Origin: Nocardia transvalensis NBRC 15921
GTDB taxonomy: Bacteria > Actinomycetota > Actinomycetes > Mycobacteriales > Mycobacteriaceae
Reading direction: 5' to 3'
Length of the DNA: 57,307 nucleotides
Assembly: GCF_000308875.1 (NCBI RefSeq)
Contig: NZ_BAGL01000003.1
Span: 1-57,307, forward strand
Shown: one piece after another, positions 10,217 through 18,224 of the stretch
Layout: every line of letters begins with the position of its first letter
Position numbering within the stretch: the first letter of the stretch is position 1
Notes under the pieces: generated by a model
The model's input: the letters and a program-made list of their open reading frames with translations, nothing else
What the model was told of the DNA's origin: nothing
The model's database searches: none
Position numbers and translations under genes: made by a program

Positions 10217-10816
10217 TCAGAGATACTGCCCGCTGCCACCCGTGACCGAGGGGCCCTGCCCGCGTTCGCCCTGGATGTTCGCGCCCGGGGGCAGTGCGTG
10301 CCGCATCTGCTCCAGCTGCTGCCGGGCGGCCATCTGCTGGGCGAACAGCGCGGTCTGGATGCCGTGGAACAGCCCCTCCAGCCAGCCGACCAGCTGGGCC
10401 TGGGCGATGCGCAGCTCGGCGTCCGACGGGATCGACTCCTCGCTGAACGGCAGCGCCAGCCGCTCCAGCTCGTCGCGCAGCTCCGGCGACAGGCCCTGTT
10501 CCAGCTCGCGCACCGAGGTCTTGTGGATCTCCTTGAGGCGGCTGCGGCTGGCGTCGTCCAGGGGCGCGGCGCGGACCTCCTCGAGTAGCTGTTTGATCAT
10601 GGTGCCGATGCGCATGACCTTCGCGGGCTGTTCGACCATGTCGGCCAGCGATTCGTCCTTGGTCTCGGAATCCCGCGCGTCGTCCTCGGCGCCGGCGGCC
10701 ATCTGATCGGCGAAATCGCCCTGGGCGCTCGCCGGGATGACCAACGGCTTGCCTTCGGGGCCGATCACCACAATGGAATCCGGTGCTCCGTCCGAGTGCG
10801 TCATGATCTCCATCAT
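10217..10816 (-). CDS. bpa: Bacterial proteasome activator (Bpa/PafE)
   Basis: The 199-residue protein is helical throughout, with acidic N- and C-proximal regions and the C-terminal GQYL. In actinobacteria this motif docks ATP-independent activator rings onto the 20S proteasome alpha-ring (family knowledge, Rv3780 in M. tuberculosis). The core ADMVEQPAKVMRIGTMIKQLLEEVRAAPLD and AQAQLVGWLEGLFHGIQTALFAQQMAARQQLEQMRHALPPG are strongly Bpa-like. Three nearby ATGs are possible starts; the one opening MTHSDG has GGAG just upstream. The gene precedes the galactan-export operon, as in mycobacteria, and probably has its own promoter. Confidence 0.92.
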   Translation of the reverse strand: MMEIMTHSDGAPDSIVVIGPEGKPLVIPASAQGDFADQMAAGAEDDARDSETKDESLADMVEQPAKVMRIGTMIKQLLEEVRAAPLDDASRSRLKEIHKTSVRELEQGLSPELRDELERLALPFSEESIPSDAELRIAQAQLVGWLEGLFHGIQTALFAQQMAARQQLEQMRHALPPGANIQGERGQGPSVTGGSGQYL

Positions 10817-11080
10817 GTCTTGTCCACGCTCGCCGCGCTAAGGGGAGGGGTACGGACTGCGGGTATGCCGGATCGTGACGGTCAGTATTCTGTTGCGGTC
10901 GTGTCCGCTTCGTGTGTGGTTGGTTTGCTGAAAGTCGGTTGCCATGTCGCGTGAACTGTTCGCCGCGTCCCTCGGCCGTGCCTGCCTGCGGGTAGTGGCG
11001 GCGGAGTTCGCGATGCGCTGCCCCGCGATAGCCATCGACACGGTTACCCCGACTCGCCTGCTGCCCTTAGAGTGGCCAGC

Positions 11081-12283
11081 ATGACTTACGACGTCGCGAG
11101 GGTTCGGGGGTTGATACCGTCCCTGGGCGACGGCTGGATTCATCTCGACCCGCAGGCCGGCATGCTGGTCCCGGATTCGGTATCCCGCGCCGTCTCAACG
11201 GGTTTCCGTACCTCCGCGTTCACTCATGGCAACCGTTATTCCGCGACCAGGCGCAGCGGCGCCATCCTCGATGCCGCCCGGGAGGCGGTCGCCGACCTGG
11301 TCGGCGCCGATCCGGCGGGCGTCGTCCTCGGCCCCGACCGCGCGGTCCTGCTGGCCTGGCTGGCCGAATCGCTGAGTTCGCGGCTCGGGCTGGGCACCGG
11401 CATCGTGCTGTCCCGCCTGGATGACGAGGCCAACGTCGCGCCGTGGTTACGCATCGCCAACCGGTATGGCGCACATGTGCGTTGGGCCGAGGTGGAGATC
11501 GAGACGTGCGAGATGCCCGCGTGGCAGTTCGAGGAGCTGATCGGGCCCACCGCGCGTCTAGTCGCCTTGACGGCGGCCTCGCCGATCGTCGGCTCGGCGC
11601 CCGCGGTGCGCGTGGCCGCGGACCGGGTGCACGAGGTGGGCGGACTACTCGTCGCCGACTGCTTCGGCGCGGCCCCGTACGCCCTGATCGATATCGACGA
11701 GTTGAACGCCGACGTGGTAGCGCTGTCCGCGGTCGCATGGGGCGGCCCGCAGATCGGCGCGCTGGTCTTCCGCGACCCGGCATTTCTGGACCGGATCCCG
11801 TCGATGTCGCTGAATCCCTATGCCAAAGGCGCGGAACGGCTCGAGGTCGGGCACCACCAGTACGCGCTGCTGGCCGGGCTCACCACCTCCATCGAATACC
11901 TCGCCGGCCTGGACGAGCAGGCGTCGGGCACCCGCCGCGAGCGGCTGGAGATGTCCATAACATCCCTGCAGGACTACCACGACCAGCTGTTCGAGCACCT
12001 CATGGAGGTCCTCGACCACGTCCCCAACCTGACCGTCATCGGCCGCGCCTCCACCCGCATCCCCACGGTCAGCTTCACCATCGCCGGCATGCAGGCCGAG
12101 AAGGTCTCCGCCAAACTCGCCGACCACCGCGTAGGCACCCTCAGCGGCGTCCACGGCGGCAGCCGCCTCCTCGACGCCCTCGGCGTCAACGACGAGGGCG
12201 GCGCAGTAACCATCGGATTGGCCCCCTACACAACCAAGTTCGAAATCGAACAACTCGGCCGAGCCCTAGCCACCCTCGACTGA
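11081..12283 (+). CDS. Class V aminotransferase / cysteine desulfurase homologue lacking the PLP lysine
   Basis: The 400-residue protein starts MTYDVARVRGL. It follows the SufS/NifS fold-type-I pattern: VVLGPDRAVLLAWL at the cofactor phosphate-binding region, DDEANVAPWL, and LLVADCFGAAPY at the Asp that holds the pyridine nitrogen. The segment that normally reads S-x-H-K-x-x-GP, with the Schiff-base lysine, is here LSAVAWGGPQIGAL: Ala stands where Lys is expected and no nearby Lys substitutes. The protein is therefore unlikely to do standard PLP chemistry. From memory the M. tuberculosis counterpart Rv3778c has the same substitution, so this is a lineage feature rather than a mutation. It is transcribed away from bpa and ends before a repeat field. 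Confidence 0.85.
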   Translation: MTYDVARVRGLIPSLGDGWIHLDPQAGMLVPDSVSRAVSTGFRTSAFTHGNRYSATRRSGAILDAAREAVADLVGADPAGVVLGPDRAVLLAWLAESLSSRLGLGTGIVLSRLDDEANVAPWLRIANRYGAHVRWAEVEIETCEMPAWQFEELIGPTARLVALTAASPIVGSAPAVRVAADRVHEVGGLLVADCFGAAPYALIDIDELNADVVALSAVAWGGPQIGALVFRDPAFLDRIPSMSLNPYAKGAERLEVGHHQYALLAGLTTSIEYLAGLDEQASGTRRERLEMSITSLQDYHDQLFEHLMEVLDHVPNLTVIGRASTRIPTVSFTIAGMQAEKVSAKLADHRVGTLSGVHGGSRLLDALGVNDEGGAVTIGLAPYTTKFEIEQLGRALATLD

Positions 12284-12295
12284 TCCTTCCCGATG

Positions 12296-12631
12296 CCTCC
12301 TGCCCGCGCGGGACACTCTGCTTCCCGCTCGCGTGGCACTCTTCCCCATGAGTGGCGCGCTCTGCTTCATCCACGCGGCGCACTCTTCCCCGCAACGTTT
12401 CGTCCGCGCGGGGCACTCTTCCTCGCGGCGTTTCGTCTACTCGGGGCACTCTTCCCCGCGGTGCGGCACTCTGCTTCCCCCGCGGTGCGGCACCCTGCTT
12501 CCCCACCGATGGTCACTCTGCGTTCCCACACCGAAGGCCACTCTGCTTCCCCCACACCGAAGGCCACTCTGCTTCCCCCACACCGAAGGCCACTCTGCTT
12601 CCCCCACACCGAAGGTGTTGGGGGCCGCCGC
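12296..12631. repeat. Intergenic degenerate tandem repeat field
   Basis: This 336-bp gap between two convergent genes is filled by about a dozen copies of a motif close to GCACTCTGCTTCCCC. The left two-thirds is irregular. The right end has four starts of CACACCGAAGG at 12527, 12553, 12579 and 12605, an exact 26-bp period with near-identical copies. Frames through it give low-complexity peptides, so it is not coding. No T-run, IS end or CRISPR-like spacing is present. Confidence 0.8.
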
Positions 12632-12632
12632 G

Positions 12633-13622
12633 TCAGGACTCGCGGATGCGCAGCAGGACCTTGCCGACGGTTTCGGGGGAATCGAGGAGGCGGTGGGCCT
12701 CGGCGGCCTCGGTGGCGGGGAGTTCGGCGTGGACGATGGGGGCGATCGTGCCGTCGGCGATCAGGGGCCAGAGGTGGCGGTGCAGGTCGGCGATGATCTC
12801 GGCCTTGCTGGACGGTCCGGTGGCGGGGCGCTTACGGAGGTTGGTGGCGTGCACGGTGCCGCGCTTGCCGAGCAGGGTCGCGATGTTCAGCTCACCCTTG
12901 ACGCCACCCTGCATGCCGATGATGCACAGCTGACCATCTTCGGCCAGGGCCTCGGCATTGCGATCCAGGTACGCCGCGCCCATATTGTCGAGAATGACGT
13001 CGGCGCCGCCGAATTCGCGCACCGCGGCCACGAAGTCGTCGTCCCGATAATTGATCAGAATGCTCGCGCCGAGTTCCTTGCAGCGATCGAGTTTGAGCTG
13101 CGAACCCGCGGTGACCGCCACCCGTGCGCCGCGGCTCACCGCGACCTGGATGGCGTGCGTCCCGATCCCGCTGCCGCCGCCGTGGATCAGCAGCAACTGC
13201 CCGGCACGCAGCCCGGCCCGCATGACGAGATTCGACCAGACCGTGGCCGCCACCTCCGGAAGTGCGGCGGCGGCAGCCAGATCCAGCTCGCCGGGCACCG
13301 GCAGCACCTGCGTCGCGGGCACGACGACCCGCTCGGCATACCCGCCGCCCGACAGCAGTGCACAAACCCTGTCACCCGGCCGGAAGTCCGTGACCCCGGC
13401 CCCGACCTCGGCGATCACGCCCGAGCATTCGAGTCCGATGGTCTCGCTGGCGCCGGGCGGCGGCGGGTAGAAGCCCTGCCGCTGCAGCAGATCCGCGCGG
13501 TTCACACCCGCGGCCACGACGTCGATGAGCACCTCGCCGGCCCCCGGTCCCACCGGATCGGGCACCTGCGCCCACCGCATCACCTCGGGTCCACCGAATT
13601 CGTCGAGCGTCACGGCATACAT
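12633..13622 (-). CDS. NAD(P)H-quinone oxidoreductase (zeta-crystallin/PIG3 type)
   Basis: The 329-residue medium-chain dehydrogenase lacks the structural-zinc cysteines. The GroES-like part covers residues 1-125, with GVNRADLLQRQGFYPPPPG and GLECSGVIAEVG. The Rossmann part has HGGGSGIGTHAIQVA (about 145-160) and the PIG3-like LLGKRGTVHATNLRKRP. It likely reduces quinones with NADPH in the cytosol. The start ATG (MYAVTLDEFGGP) matches family starts. It is convergent with the aminotransferase homologue across the repeat field and is the counterpart of Rv3777, keeping the mycobacterial gene order. Confidence 0.9.
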   Translation of the reverse strand: MYAVTLDEFGGPEVMRWAQVPDPVGPGAGEVLIDVVAAGVNRADLLQRQGFYPPPPGASETIGLECSGVIAEVGAGVTDFRPGDRVCALLSGGGYAERVVVPATQVLPVPGELDLAAAAALPEVAATVWSNLVMRAGLRAGQLLLIHGGGSGIGTHAIQVAVSRGARVAVTAGSQLKLDRCKELGASILINYRDDDFVAAVREFGGADVILDNMGAAYLDRNAEALAEDGQLCIIGMQGGVKGELNIATLLGKRGTVHATNLRKRPATGPSSKAEIIADLHRHLWPLIADGTIAPIVHAELPATEAAEAHRLLDSPETVGKVLLRIRES

Positions 13623-13651
13623 ACCCGCGACTCTACGACGCGTCCGGGAAA

Positions 13652-13813
13652 CTACCGGTTGCGCGCCGCCTGCTCGGCGGTGTCGGCGTCGACGCCCTTG
13701 GCCATCTGGCCCAGGGCGTGGAGGAGTTCGTCCGCGGACATCTCGTCGGTGCCGGCGATCCCGGCGGCCTCGCCGCGCCGACGCAGTTCGCGGAGGCGAT
13801 CGTCTTCGGTCAT
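13652..13813 (-). CDS. Small acidic hypothetical protein (53 residues)
   Basis: The ATG at 13813 has AAAGGGG a few bases upstream and opens a 53-codon frame, MTEDDRLRELRRRGE and onward, ending AEQAARNR. It is charged and helical with a LSADELLHAL-like helix and no membrane segment. It lies just upstream of the quinone oxidoreductase, reading the same way with a 29-nt gap, and could be its operon leader gene. It is divergent from the FMN oxidase gene. I do not recognise the family, but the ribosome-binding site and codon use support it. Confidence 0.6.
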   Translation of the reverse strand: MTEDDRLRELRRRGEAAGIAGTDEMSADELLHALGQMAKGVDADTAEQAARNR

Positions 13814-13885
13814 GTCACATCCCCTTTCGGCGTCGTGCGTGGGATACCCGATCCGTTTCGGACAATTCCTACTAGCGTTCCGGGA

Positions 13886-15061
13886 ATGAGCAGTTTCGCC
13901 GACTTCCAGAACGAGATCTATCTGGCCGGGCTCGCCGGCACCCGACCCGACCTGCCGATGACGGCGGCGGGCCTGGCCGAGCGGGCGCGCGAGGTGCTGG
14001 ACCCGGAGGCCTACGCGTACGTCGCGGGCAGCGCCGGGGCCGAGCGCACCGCGGCGGCGAACGAGTCGGCCTTCGACCGCTACCGCCTGATCCCGCGAAT
14101 GTGGCGGGGCGCCAGCGGACCCGGCGTGCGCGATCTGTCGGTCGAGGTGCTGGGCACCCGGCTGGCCGCGCCCGTCCTGACCGCACCCGTCGGCGTGCTG
14201 GAACTGCTGCACGAGCGCGGCGAGACGGTCGTCGCGGAGGTGACGCGCGAACTGGGCGTCGGCATGGTGCTGTCCACCGCGTCCTCGACCCCGATCGAGG
14301 ACGTGGGCGCCGCGGCCGGTCCCTGGTGGTACCAGCTGTACTGGCCGAGCGACGACGAACTGGCCCACTCCTTCGTCGATCGGGCGGTGAAGGCCGGGGC
14401 GCAGGCCATCGTGATCACCGCCGACACCCCCAGCCTCGGCTGGCGGCCGCGCGATCTCGAACTGGCTCACCTGCCGTTCCTACGCGGCAAAGGCATCGCG
14501 AACTATCTGTCCGATCCGGTCTTTCGCGCCAAGCTGTCCGCCCCGCCGGAGGAGAGTGCGGAGGCGCTGCAAATGGCGGTGCTGACCTGGGTCGGCCTGT
14601 TCGGCAACCACGCCCTGCGGCCCGCCGATATCGCCAAGGTGCGCGAGTGGACCGACCTGCCGATCGCGGTGAAGGGCGTTTTGCACCCCGACGACGCCCG
14701 CCACATGGTCGACGCCGGCGCCGACGCGGTGATCGTGAGCAATCACGGCGGCCGCCAGGTCGACGGTTCCATCGGTGCGCTCGACGCGCTGTCCTCGGTC
14801 GTCGCCACCATCGGCGACCGGGCCGACGTGCTGTTCGACTCCGGTATCCGCACCGGCTCGGACGTCATGGTCGCGCTGTCGCTGGGCGCCAAGGCGGTGC
14901 TGTACGGCCGGCCGTGGGCCTACGGCCTCGGTCTCGCCGGCGCGGACGGCGTCCGGCACGCCCTGCGAATCCTGCTCGCCGACCTCGATTCCGCGATGGG
15001 CCTCTCCGGCTGCACCGGTGTCGCCGACCTCAGCCGCACGATGCTGTCGACCGCCCGCTGA
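13886..15061 (+). CDS. FMN-dependent alpha-hydroxy-acid oxidase (lactate 2-monooxygenase-like)
   Basis: The 391-residue protein has the FMN TIM-barrel signature of the LldD/LMO/glycolate oxidase family: DPEAYAYVAGSAGAERT, the active-site stretch WWYQLYWP, VIVSNHGGRQVDG with catalytic His and Arg, and VLFDSGIRTGSDVM with the phosphate-binding loop. The insert LGWRPRDLELAHLPFLRGKGIANYLSDPVF is typical of lactate 2-monooxygenase, which makes acetate and CO2 from lactate. Ordinary L-lactate oxidase activity is the main alternative. The start at MSSFADFQNEIY is chosen because the upstream extension to 13718 overlaps the antisense 53-residue gene. A MarR gene follows 42 nt downstream. Confidence 0.85.
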   Translation: MSSFADFQNEIYLAGLAGTRPDLPMTAAGLAERAREVLDPEAYAYVAGSAGAERTAAANESAFDRYRLIPRMWRGASGPGVRDLSVEVLGTRLAAPVLTAPVGVLELLHERGETVVAEVTRELGVGMVLSTASSTPIEDVGAAAGPWWYQLYWPSDDELAHSFVDRAVKAGAQAIVITADTPSLGWRPRDLELAHLPFLRGKGIANYLSDPVFRAKLSAPPEESAEALQMAVLTWVGLFGNHALRPADIAKVREWTDLPIAVKGVLHPDDARHMVDAGADAVIVSNHGGRQVDGSIGALDALSSVVATIGDRADVLFDSGIRTGSDVMVALSLGAKAVLYGRPWAYGLGLAGADGVRHALRILLADLDSAMGLSGCTGVADLSRTMLSTAR

Positions 15062-15103
15062 CCGGCCGACACGTGCGGAAATATCGGCTAATAGAATGTC
15101 CGT

Positions 15104-15601
15104 ATGGCATTCGAACCGAGCGGTCGCACGGCGCCGGAGCCGAGGTGGCTCAGCTCGGCTCAACAACAGGCGTGGCGCGCCTACATGGACGGCGGCCAGC
15201 GCCTGCTGGCCGACCTCAACCGCCAACTCCAACGAGACAGCGACCTCAGCTTCGCCGAATACCGAATCCTGGTCCTGCTGTCCGAGGCCCCCGACCATTC
15301 CCTGCGCATGAGCGACCTGGCCGACGGCGTCCTCTCCTCGAGAAGCCGCCTAACCCACCAGATCCGCCGCATGGAAGCCCAGGGCATGGTCCATCGCACC
15401 AGCGCGGAGGAGGACGGGCGCGGGGTACGAGCCCACCTCACGGAGGAGGGTATGGCCCGCCTACGCGCCGCCGCCCCGGGTCACGTCAACGCCGTCCGCC
15501 GAGATTTCATCGATCTCCTCACCCCTGAGCAGATCGCCGTGCTGGCCGAGGTTTTCGAGCGAGTGGACAAGGAAATCATCATCCGAGGCAACAAGCCGTA
15601 G
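15104..15601 (+). CDS. MarR-family transcriptional regulator
   Basis: The 165-residue winged-helix protein has the MarR pattern: LNRQLQRDSDLSFAEYRILVLLSEAP, then the recognition helix in MSDLADGVLSSRSRLTHQIRRMEAQGMVHR and the wing with EEDGRGVRAHLTEEG. It follows the FMN oxidase gene by 42 nt, probably as a second cistron or with its own promoter: TAGAAT lies just upstream of its ATG. A ligand is not predictable. It converges on the CYTH gene of the accessory island, ending only four bases before that gene's stop. Confidence 0.9.
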   Translation: MAFEPSGRTAPEPRWLSSAQQQAWRAYMDGGQRLLADLNRQLQRDSDLSFAEYRILVLLSEAPDHSLRMSDLADGVLSSRSRLTHQIRRMEAQGMVHRTSAEEDGRGVRAHLTEEGMARLRAAAPGHVNAVRRDFIDLLTPEQIAVLAEVFERVDKEIIIRGNKP

Positions 15602-15605
15602 CCGC

Positions 15606-16163
15606 TTACTGGTTCCGGCTCTTACGCACTGCGTCGGTGTACAGCTCTGTCGTCCATTGGTCAGGGCTGATACCCAGCTCCGCAAGTTCGCCACGAAGAT
15701 CAGCGAGCGCGCTGTCGAGTTCGCCGTCAGGCACAAGCGTCTCGATCTCGAGAAAAACGCCATCGATTTCCGGAACTGTGACCACTGTGGCCAACACATC
15801 GCGTCCGGCGGCGGCATATCGGTAGTTCTCGCAATTCTTCGTAAACGAGATATCCGGCCTGAATCCCAGATGCTTGATGATCTCTTCCGCCGACTCGCGT
15901 TCACCGACAAGCGTTTCGAACTCGGGCTTGGACCCGGTTTCCTGATCGACAGTCGCGTCCTTGAACGTCAGCAGATGTTCGCTGCCCTTGTTTCCGGAAA
16001 CCGTACGAAGCCGAAGCTCCTGATCCCTGCTGGTGAGCGAGCCGTCTTCCCGGTCGAAGTACGTGTCCTGATACGAAACCCGGTCAGGATTAGCCTTGCC
16101 GTTCAAGAGTCCACGCACCCGGTCAGGATCAGCGAGACGAGCCTTGTACTCGGCCTCGATCAT
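15606..16163 (-). CDS. CYTH-domain protein (class IV adenylate cyclase/thiamine-triphosphatase superfamily)
   Basis: The 185-residue protein begins MIEAEYKARL, containing the ExExK signature that opens CYTH domains. Further charged tunnel residues follow in QELRLRT, LLTFKD, PEFETLV and FLEIETLV, and a Tyr/Arg pair in CENYRYAAAG. The start at 16163 has a perfect GAGGAGG five bases upstream. CYTH enzymes bind triphosphates with a divalent metal; CyaB-type members make cAMP, while others hydrolyse tripolyphosphate or thiamine triphosphate. Which applies here cannot be decided. It starts 16 nt after the XRE regulator gene, so the two form a probable operon at the edge of the accessory island. Confidence 0.85.
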   Translation of the reverse strand: MIEAEYKARLADPDRVRGLLNGKANPDRVSYQDTYFDREDGSLTSRDQELRLRTVSGNKGSEHLLTFKDATVDQETGSKPEFETLVGERESAEEIIKHLGFRPDISFTKNCENYRYAAAGRDVLATVVTVPEIDGVFLEIETLVPDGELDSALADLRGELAELGISPDQWTTELYTDAVRKSRNQ

Positions 16164-16179
16164 GAAGCCTCCTCGTATG

Positions 16180-17007
16180 TCAGATAATTCGGCATCCTGT
16201 GGCGAAATTCTGTTCCAGAGTCCGCACGAATGCATGGTGAAGCACACCGTGCCGATTCGGCTCGACCCTATGCGTAGGCGACGAGTGCCCCTCGTGATAA
16301 TCCGTGAACGCGGATACGAAAAGACTGCTGTCCAACTTGATTATCCGCCACACCGGAGCATGGCTGTAGAGATAGATCTGAACGGGCCGATTCGCCGCCG
16401 CCATCTCCTTCACCCGCGCTATCGAGAGCCGGATACCGGCTACGAACGACTCCGGCGACTCGCCTATTTCCGCCGCCCGATCAGCCGCCGCATCTGAATC
16501 CGGGTCGAGCAGCAGCACCCGGAGCCTCGCCTCCAGAGGCAGTGCCTCGCGCAGCAATGAGTCGTTCAATCCGAGGATGCCCAGCCCTCGCACCGCGAGT
16601 ATGTCGACACTCGCAACGTCCTTGGCAATCTTCCTGATCTCATCGGCTGCCGCTGACTGCGATGGGTACGTCGCCGAAATCTCCGCCAATTCGGACAACG
16701 TGACGTGCTCGGATGCAGCCGGAGCCAGACCGAGATCCATACGCGCGTGGTCCGGCATCCGCAAGCCGTCAGCGATCCGTTCGAAGGCTCCGAGACTGGT
16801 CACGATTCGACGCCTGTTGATCAACTCGTTGACACGTCCTTGCGACATTTCCAACGCGGTCGCAATCCGTTGCTGACTCGCGCCCGTGTACTGCTGAACC
16901 GACCGCAGGAGTGCCGCAATATCCCTCTCCCGCAACGCGGTCCGCACTTCTCCGCGATCCCAGACCGACGCCGGAACCGCGATCGGCACGAACGATTTCC
17001 CCGACAT
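16180..17007 (-). CDS. XRE-family HTH regulator with C-terminal sensor-like domain
   Basis: In this 275-residue protein, residues 40-85 form a Cro/C1 helix-turn-helix (ASQQRIATALEMSQGRVNELINRRR). Residues about 115-270 form a second domain with IRKIAKDVASVDILAVRGLGIL, RLRVLLLDPDSDAA, and VWRIIKLDSSLFVSAFTDYHEGHSSPTHRV. This resembles the phospholipase-D-like sensor domain fused to many actinobacterial XRE proteins (recognition from memory, moderate). The first gene of a pair with CYTH, it is preceded by a 15-bp perfect palindrome at 17045-17059 that could be its own operator. It probably represses the XRE-CYTH unit until a signal, perhaps a nucleotide or phage product, is sensed (inference). 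Confidence 0.82.
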   Translation of the reverse strand: MSGKSFVPIAVPASVWDRGEVRTALRERDIAALLRSVQQYTGASQQRIATALEMSQGRVNELINRRRIVTSLGAFERIADGLRMPDHARMDLGLAPAASEHVTLSELAEISATYPSQSAAADEIRKIAKDVASVDILAVRGLGILGLNDSLLREALPLEARLRVLLLDPDSDAAADRAAEIGESPESFVAGIRLSIARVKEMAAANRPVQIYLYSHAPVWRIIKLDSSLFVSAFTDYHEGHSSPTHRVEPNRHGVLHHAFVRTLEQNFATGCRII

Positions 17008-17044
17008 CGACAGCTCCTCGCGTGCGCCCGCAGCAACCTCGCCT

Positions 17045-17059
17045 ATCTCACCGTGAGAT
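17045..17059 (-). promoter_or_regulatory. Perfect palindrome upstream of the XRE gene
   Basis: ATCTCAC-C-GTGAGAT is a perfect 15-bp inverted repeat 38-52 bases before the XRE start codon. A related half-site, GATGAGATCAC, lies about 20 bases further upstream. The position fits an autorepressor operator. The palindrome is seen; the binding is inferred. Confidence 0.5.
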
Positions 17060-17209
17060 CAAAAGTATGGTAGATGAGATCACCACGCTGTAGTCGTTTC
17101 CACCTCCGCACCCTGGCTTCCTTATCAGCATGTCCAGCACCTTCGGCCGCACAACGAGAACCGAACTCCGCCCGCCCCACACACGCCGCGGCCGACAGTG
17201 GAGGCAGAA

Positions 17210-17509
17210 GTGAGGCCGCACCCCACCGCCCTAGCCTGGCTTGACCCGAACCACACCGTTGCACCTGAGTGGGACAGCGCCCAGATCCGGAAGCTGGCTC
17301 GCCGCCTCGGCTACGCCCTGCTGTGGCCCCCGGACGACTCCACCCTTGACCCGGCCGACATCGCTCGCCAAATGGACGTGGACGCCGTGATCGTCCCCGC
17401 ACCAACCCATCTCACAGCCCTCGCCCTGAACAGACTGATGAACGTAGCCGACGTCGAGTCGGCAAATCCGCGTTGCTCCTTCGCCCGCTGGAGGGTGGGC
17501 ACAGCATGA
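17210..17509 (+). CDS. Small hypothetical protein, first of an ATGA-coupled chain
   Basis: The 99-residue frame starts at GTG 17210, preceded by GGAGG five bases upstream; a GTG at 17198 is an alternative. It begins VRPHPTALAWLDP and ends ESANPRCSFARW plus a short tail. The middle (RKLARRLGYALLWPP, then DADIARQMDVDAVIVPAPTHLTALAL) has an alternating beta-alpha pattern. It recalls families of short actinomycete proteins near mobile elements and, loosely, the N-terminal fold of serine resolvases, but the resolvase catalytic residues are not evident. Its stop overlaps the next start as ATGA. Function unknown. Confidence 0.6.
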   Translation: MRPHPTALAWLDPNHTVAPEWDSAQIRKLARRLGYALLWPPDDSTLDPADIARQMDVDAVIVPAPTHLTALALNRLMNVADVESANPRCSFARWRVGTA

Positions 17510-17628
17510 GGGACAGGCTGCTCCCTGTATCCATGGCCCCGACTCACTTTGGCCGTCGAGAGGGACCGCAGGACCACTCTCCCGGCCATCGCCACCAGAC
17601 CTCGAGCATGAGGTCGTATTGCCAATGA
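17506..17628 (+). CDS. Putative 40-residue ORF in the coupled chain
   Basis: The ATG at 17506 overlaps the stop of the preceding gene (ATGA), and its own stop at 17626-17628 overlaps the next ATG in the same way. The product, beginning MRDRLLPVSMAPTHF, is His/Arg/Ser rich and shows no domain. Back-to-back four-base overlaps on both sides are the only support. It may be translated, or may merely carry ribosomes from the first to the third frame. Confidence 0.35.
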   Translation: MRDRLLPVSMAPTHFGRREGPQDHSPGHRHQTSSMRSYCQ

Positions 17629-17798
17629 TCGGATGGCAAGTCGGCCTGATAGTCGCAATATCCATCCCCCTGTTCGTGTTCATTGCCGCCCTGCTGTGGT
17701 CGCAGCCGAGACCAGAGGGCAAGTCGGCCAGCGGAATCCGACACCGGATCGAGAGCGAAGACGAGAGCTCAGCTGAGCAATGGTCCGAAGAAGAGTGA
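17625..17798 (+). CDS. Small single-pass membrane protein (57 residues)
   Basis: The ORF starts MIGWQVGLIVAISIPLFVF: residues 6-25 form one strongly hydrophobic helix ending LLWSQP. A charged, acidic cytoplasmic-looking tail follows (HRIESEDESSAEQWSEEE). The start overlaps the previous frame by ATGA. Small one-helix proteins of this type occur as toxin-like, phage or conjugation accessory proteins, but I cannot assign a family. It is last in the coupled chain and is followed by over 400 bases without a clear gene. Confidence 0.5.
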   Translation: MIGWQVGLIVAISIPLFVFIAALLWSQPRPEGKSASGIRHRIESEDESSAEQWSEEE

Positions 17799-18224
17799 TC
17801 GGACATCAGACATCGACCACCGCAGCGTCCGGCAACGCAGTTCGCAGAGACCGGCGAAGTTTGTTCAAGCTGATCTAGCCACCGTCACGATTCGGGAAGA
17901 CCGGATTGTTCGGGAGCGTTGCAAGAGCACGCCGGCACCGCAGCGCTTCGACGTGCAACGCGGGCTGATGAGGCGTTGTCTGCGGTGCGTCGGTGGCATG
18001 CTGCGCTACTCCCGGAACTTCTGAATCCGATCGGATAATTCTCGCAGTCGTCGACCAGTCGGCCCACCCTTTACCGACCGATCCGATGCCGGTACACGTC
18101 GGCGATTGCCATGGACTACCGCCCCGAGAAGCTATCTACGCCCACCAAAACCCTGAGCTACTGCGGAAGCACGAGTAGTATCGTTCGGCATTCACCAGCC
18201 AACACTCACTCACAAGGGACGTAG
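17799..18224. other. Intergenic stretch without a supported gene
   Basis: The 426 bases between the membrane mini-ORF and the RelA/SpoT-like gene hold only short frames with poor codon use, including a 60-codon minus-strand one at 17885-18067. Base composition falls towards the right, marking the junction with the AT-rich gene. No repeat, tRNA or terminator was seen. Confidence 0.6.

Noticed and set aside
12527..12631. CRISPR-like array
   Set aside because: The 26-bp units are directly contiguous with no unique spacers, and no cas genes are present.
13652..14470. Minus-strand 272-codon frame opposite the FMN oxidase
   Set aside because: Only its last 53 codons, outside the oxidase gene, have a proper start signal; the rest is antisense to a conserved enzyme.
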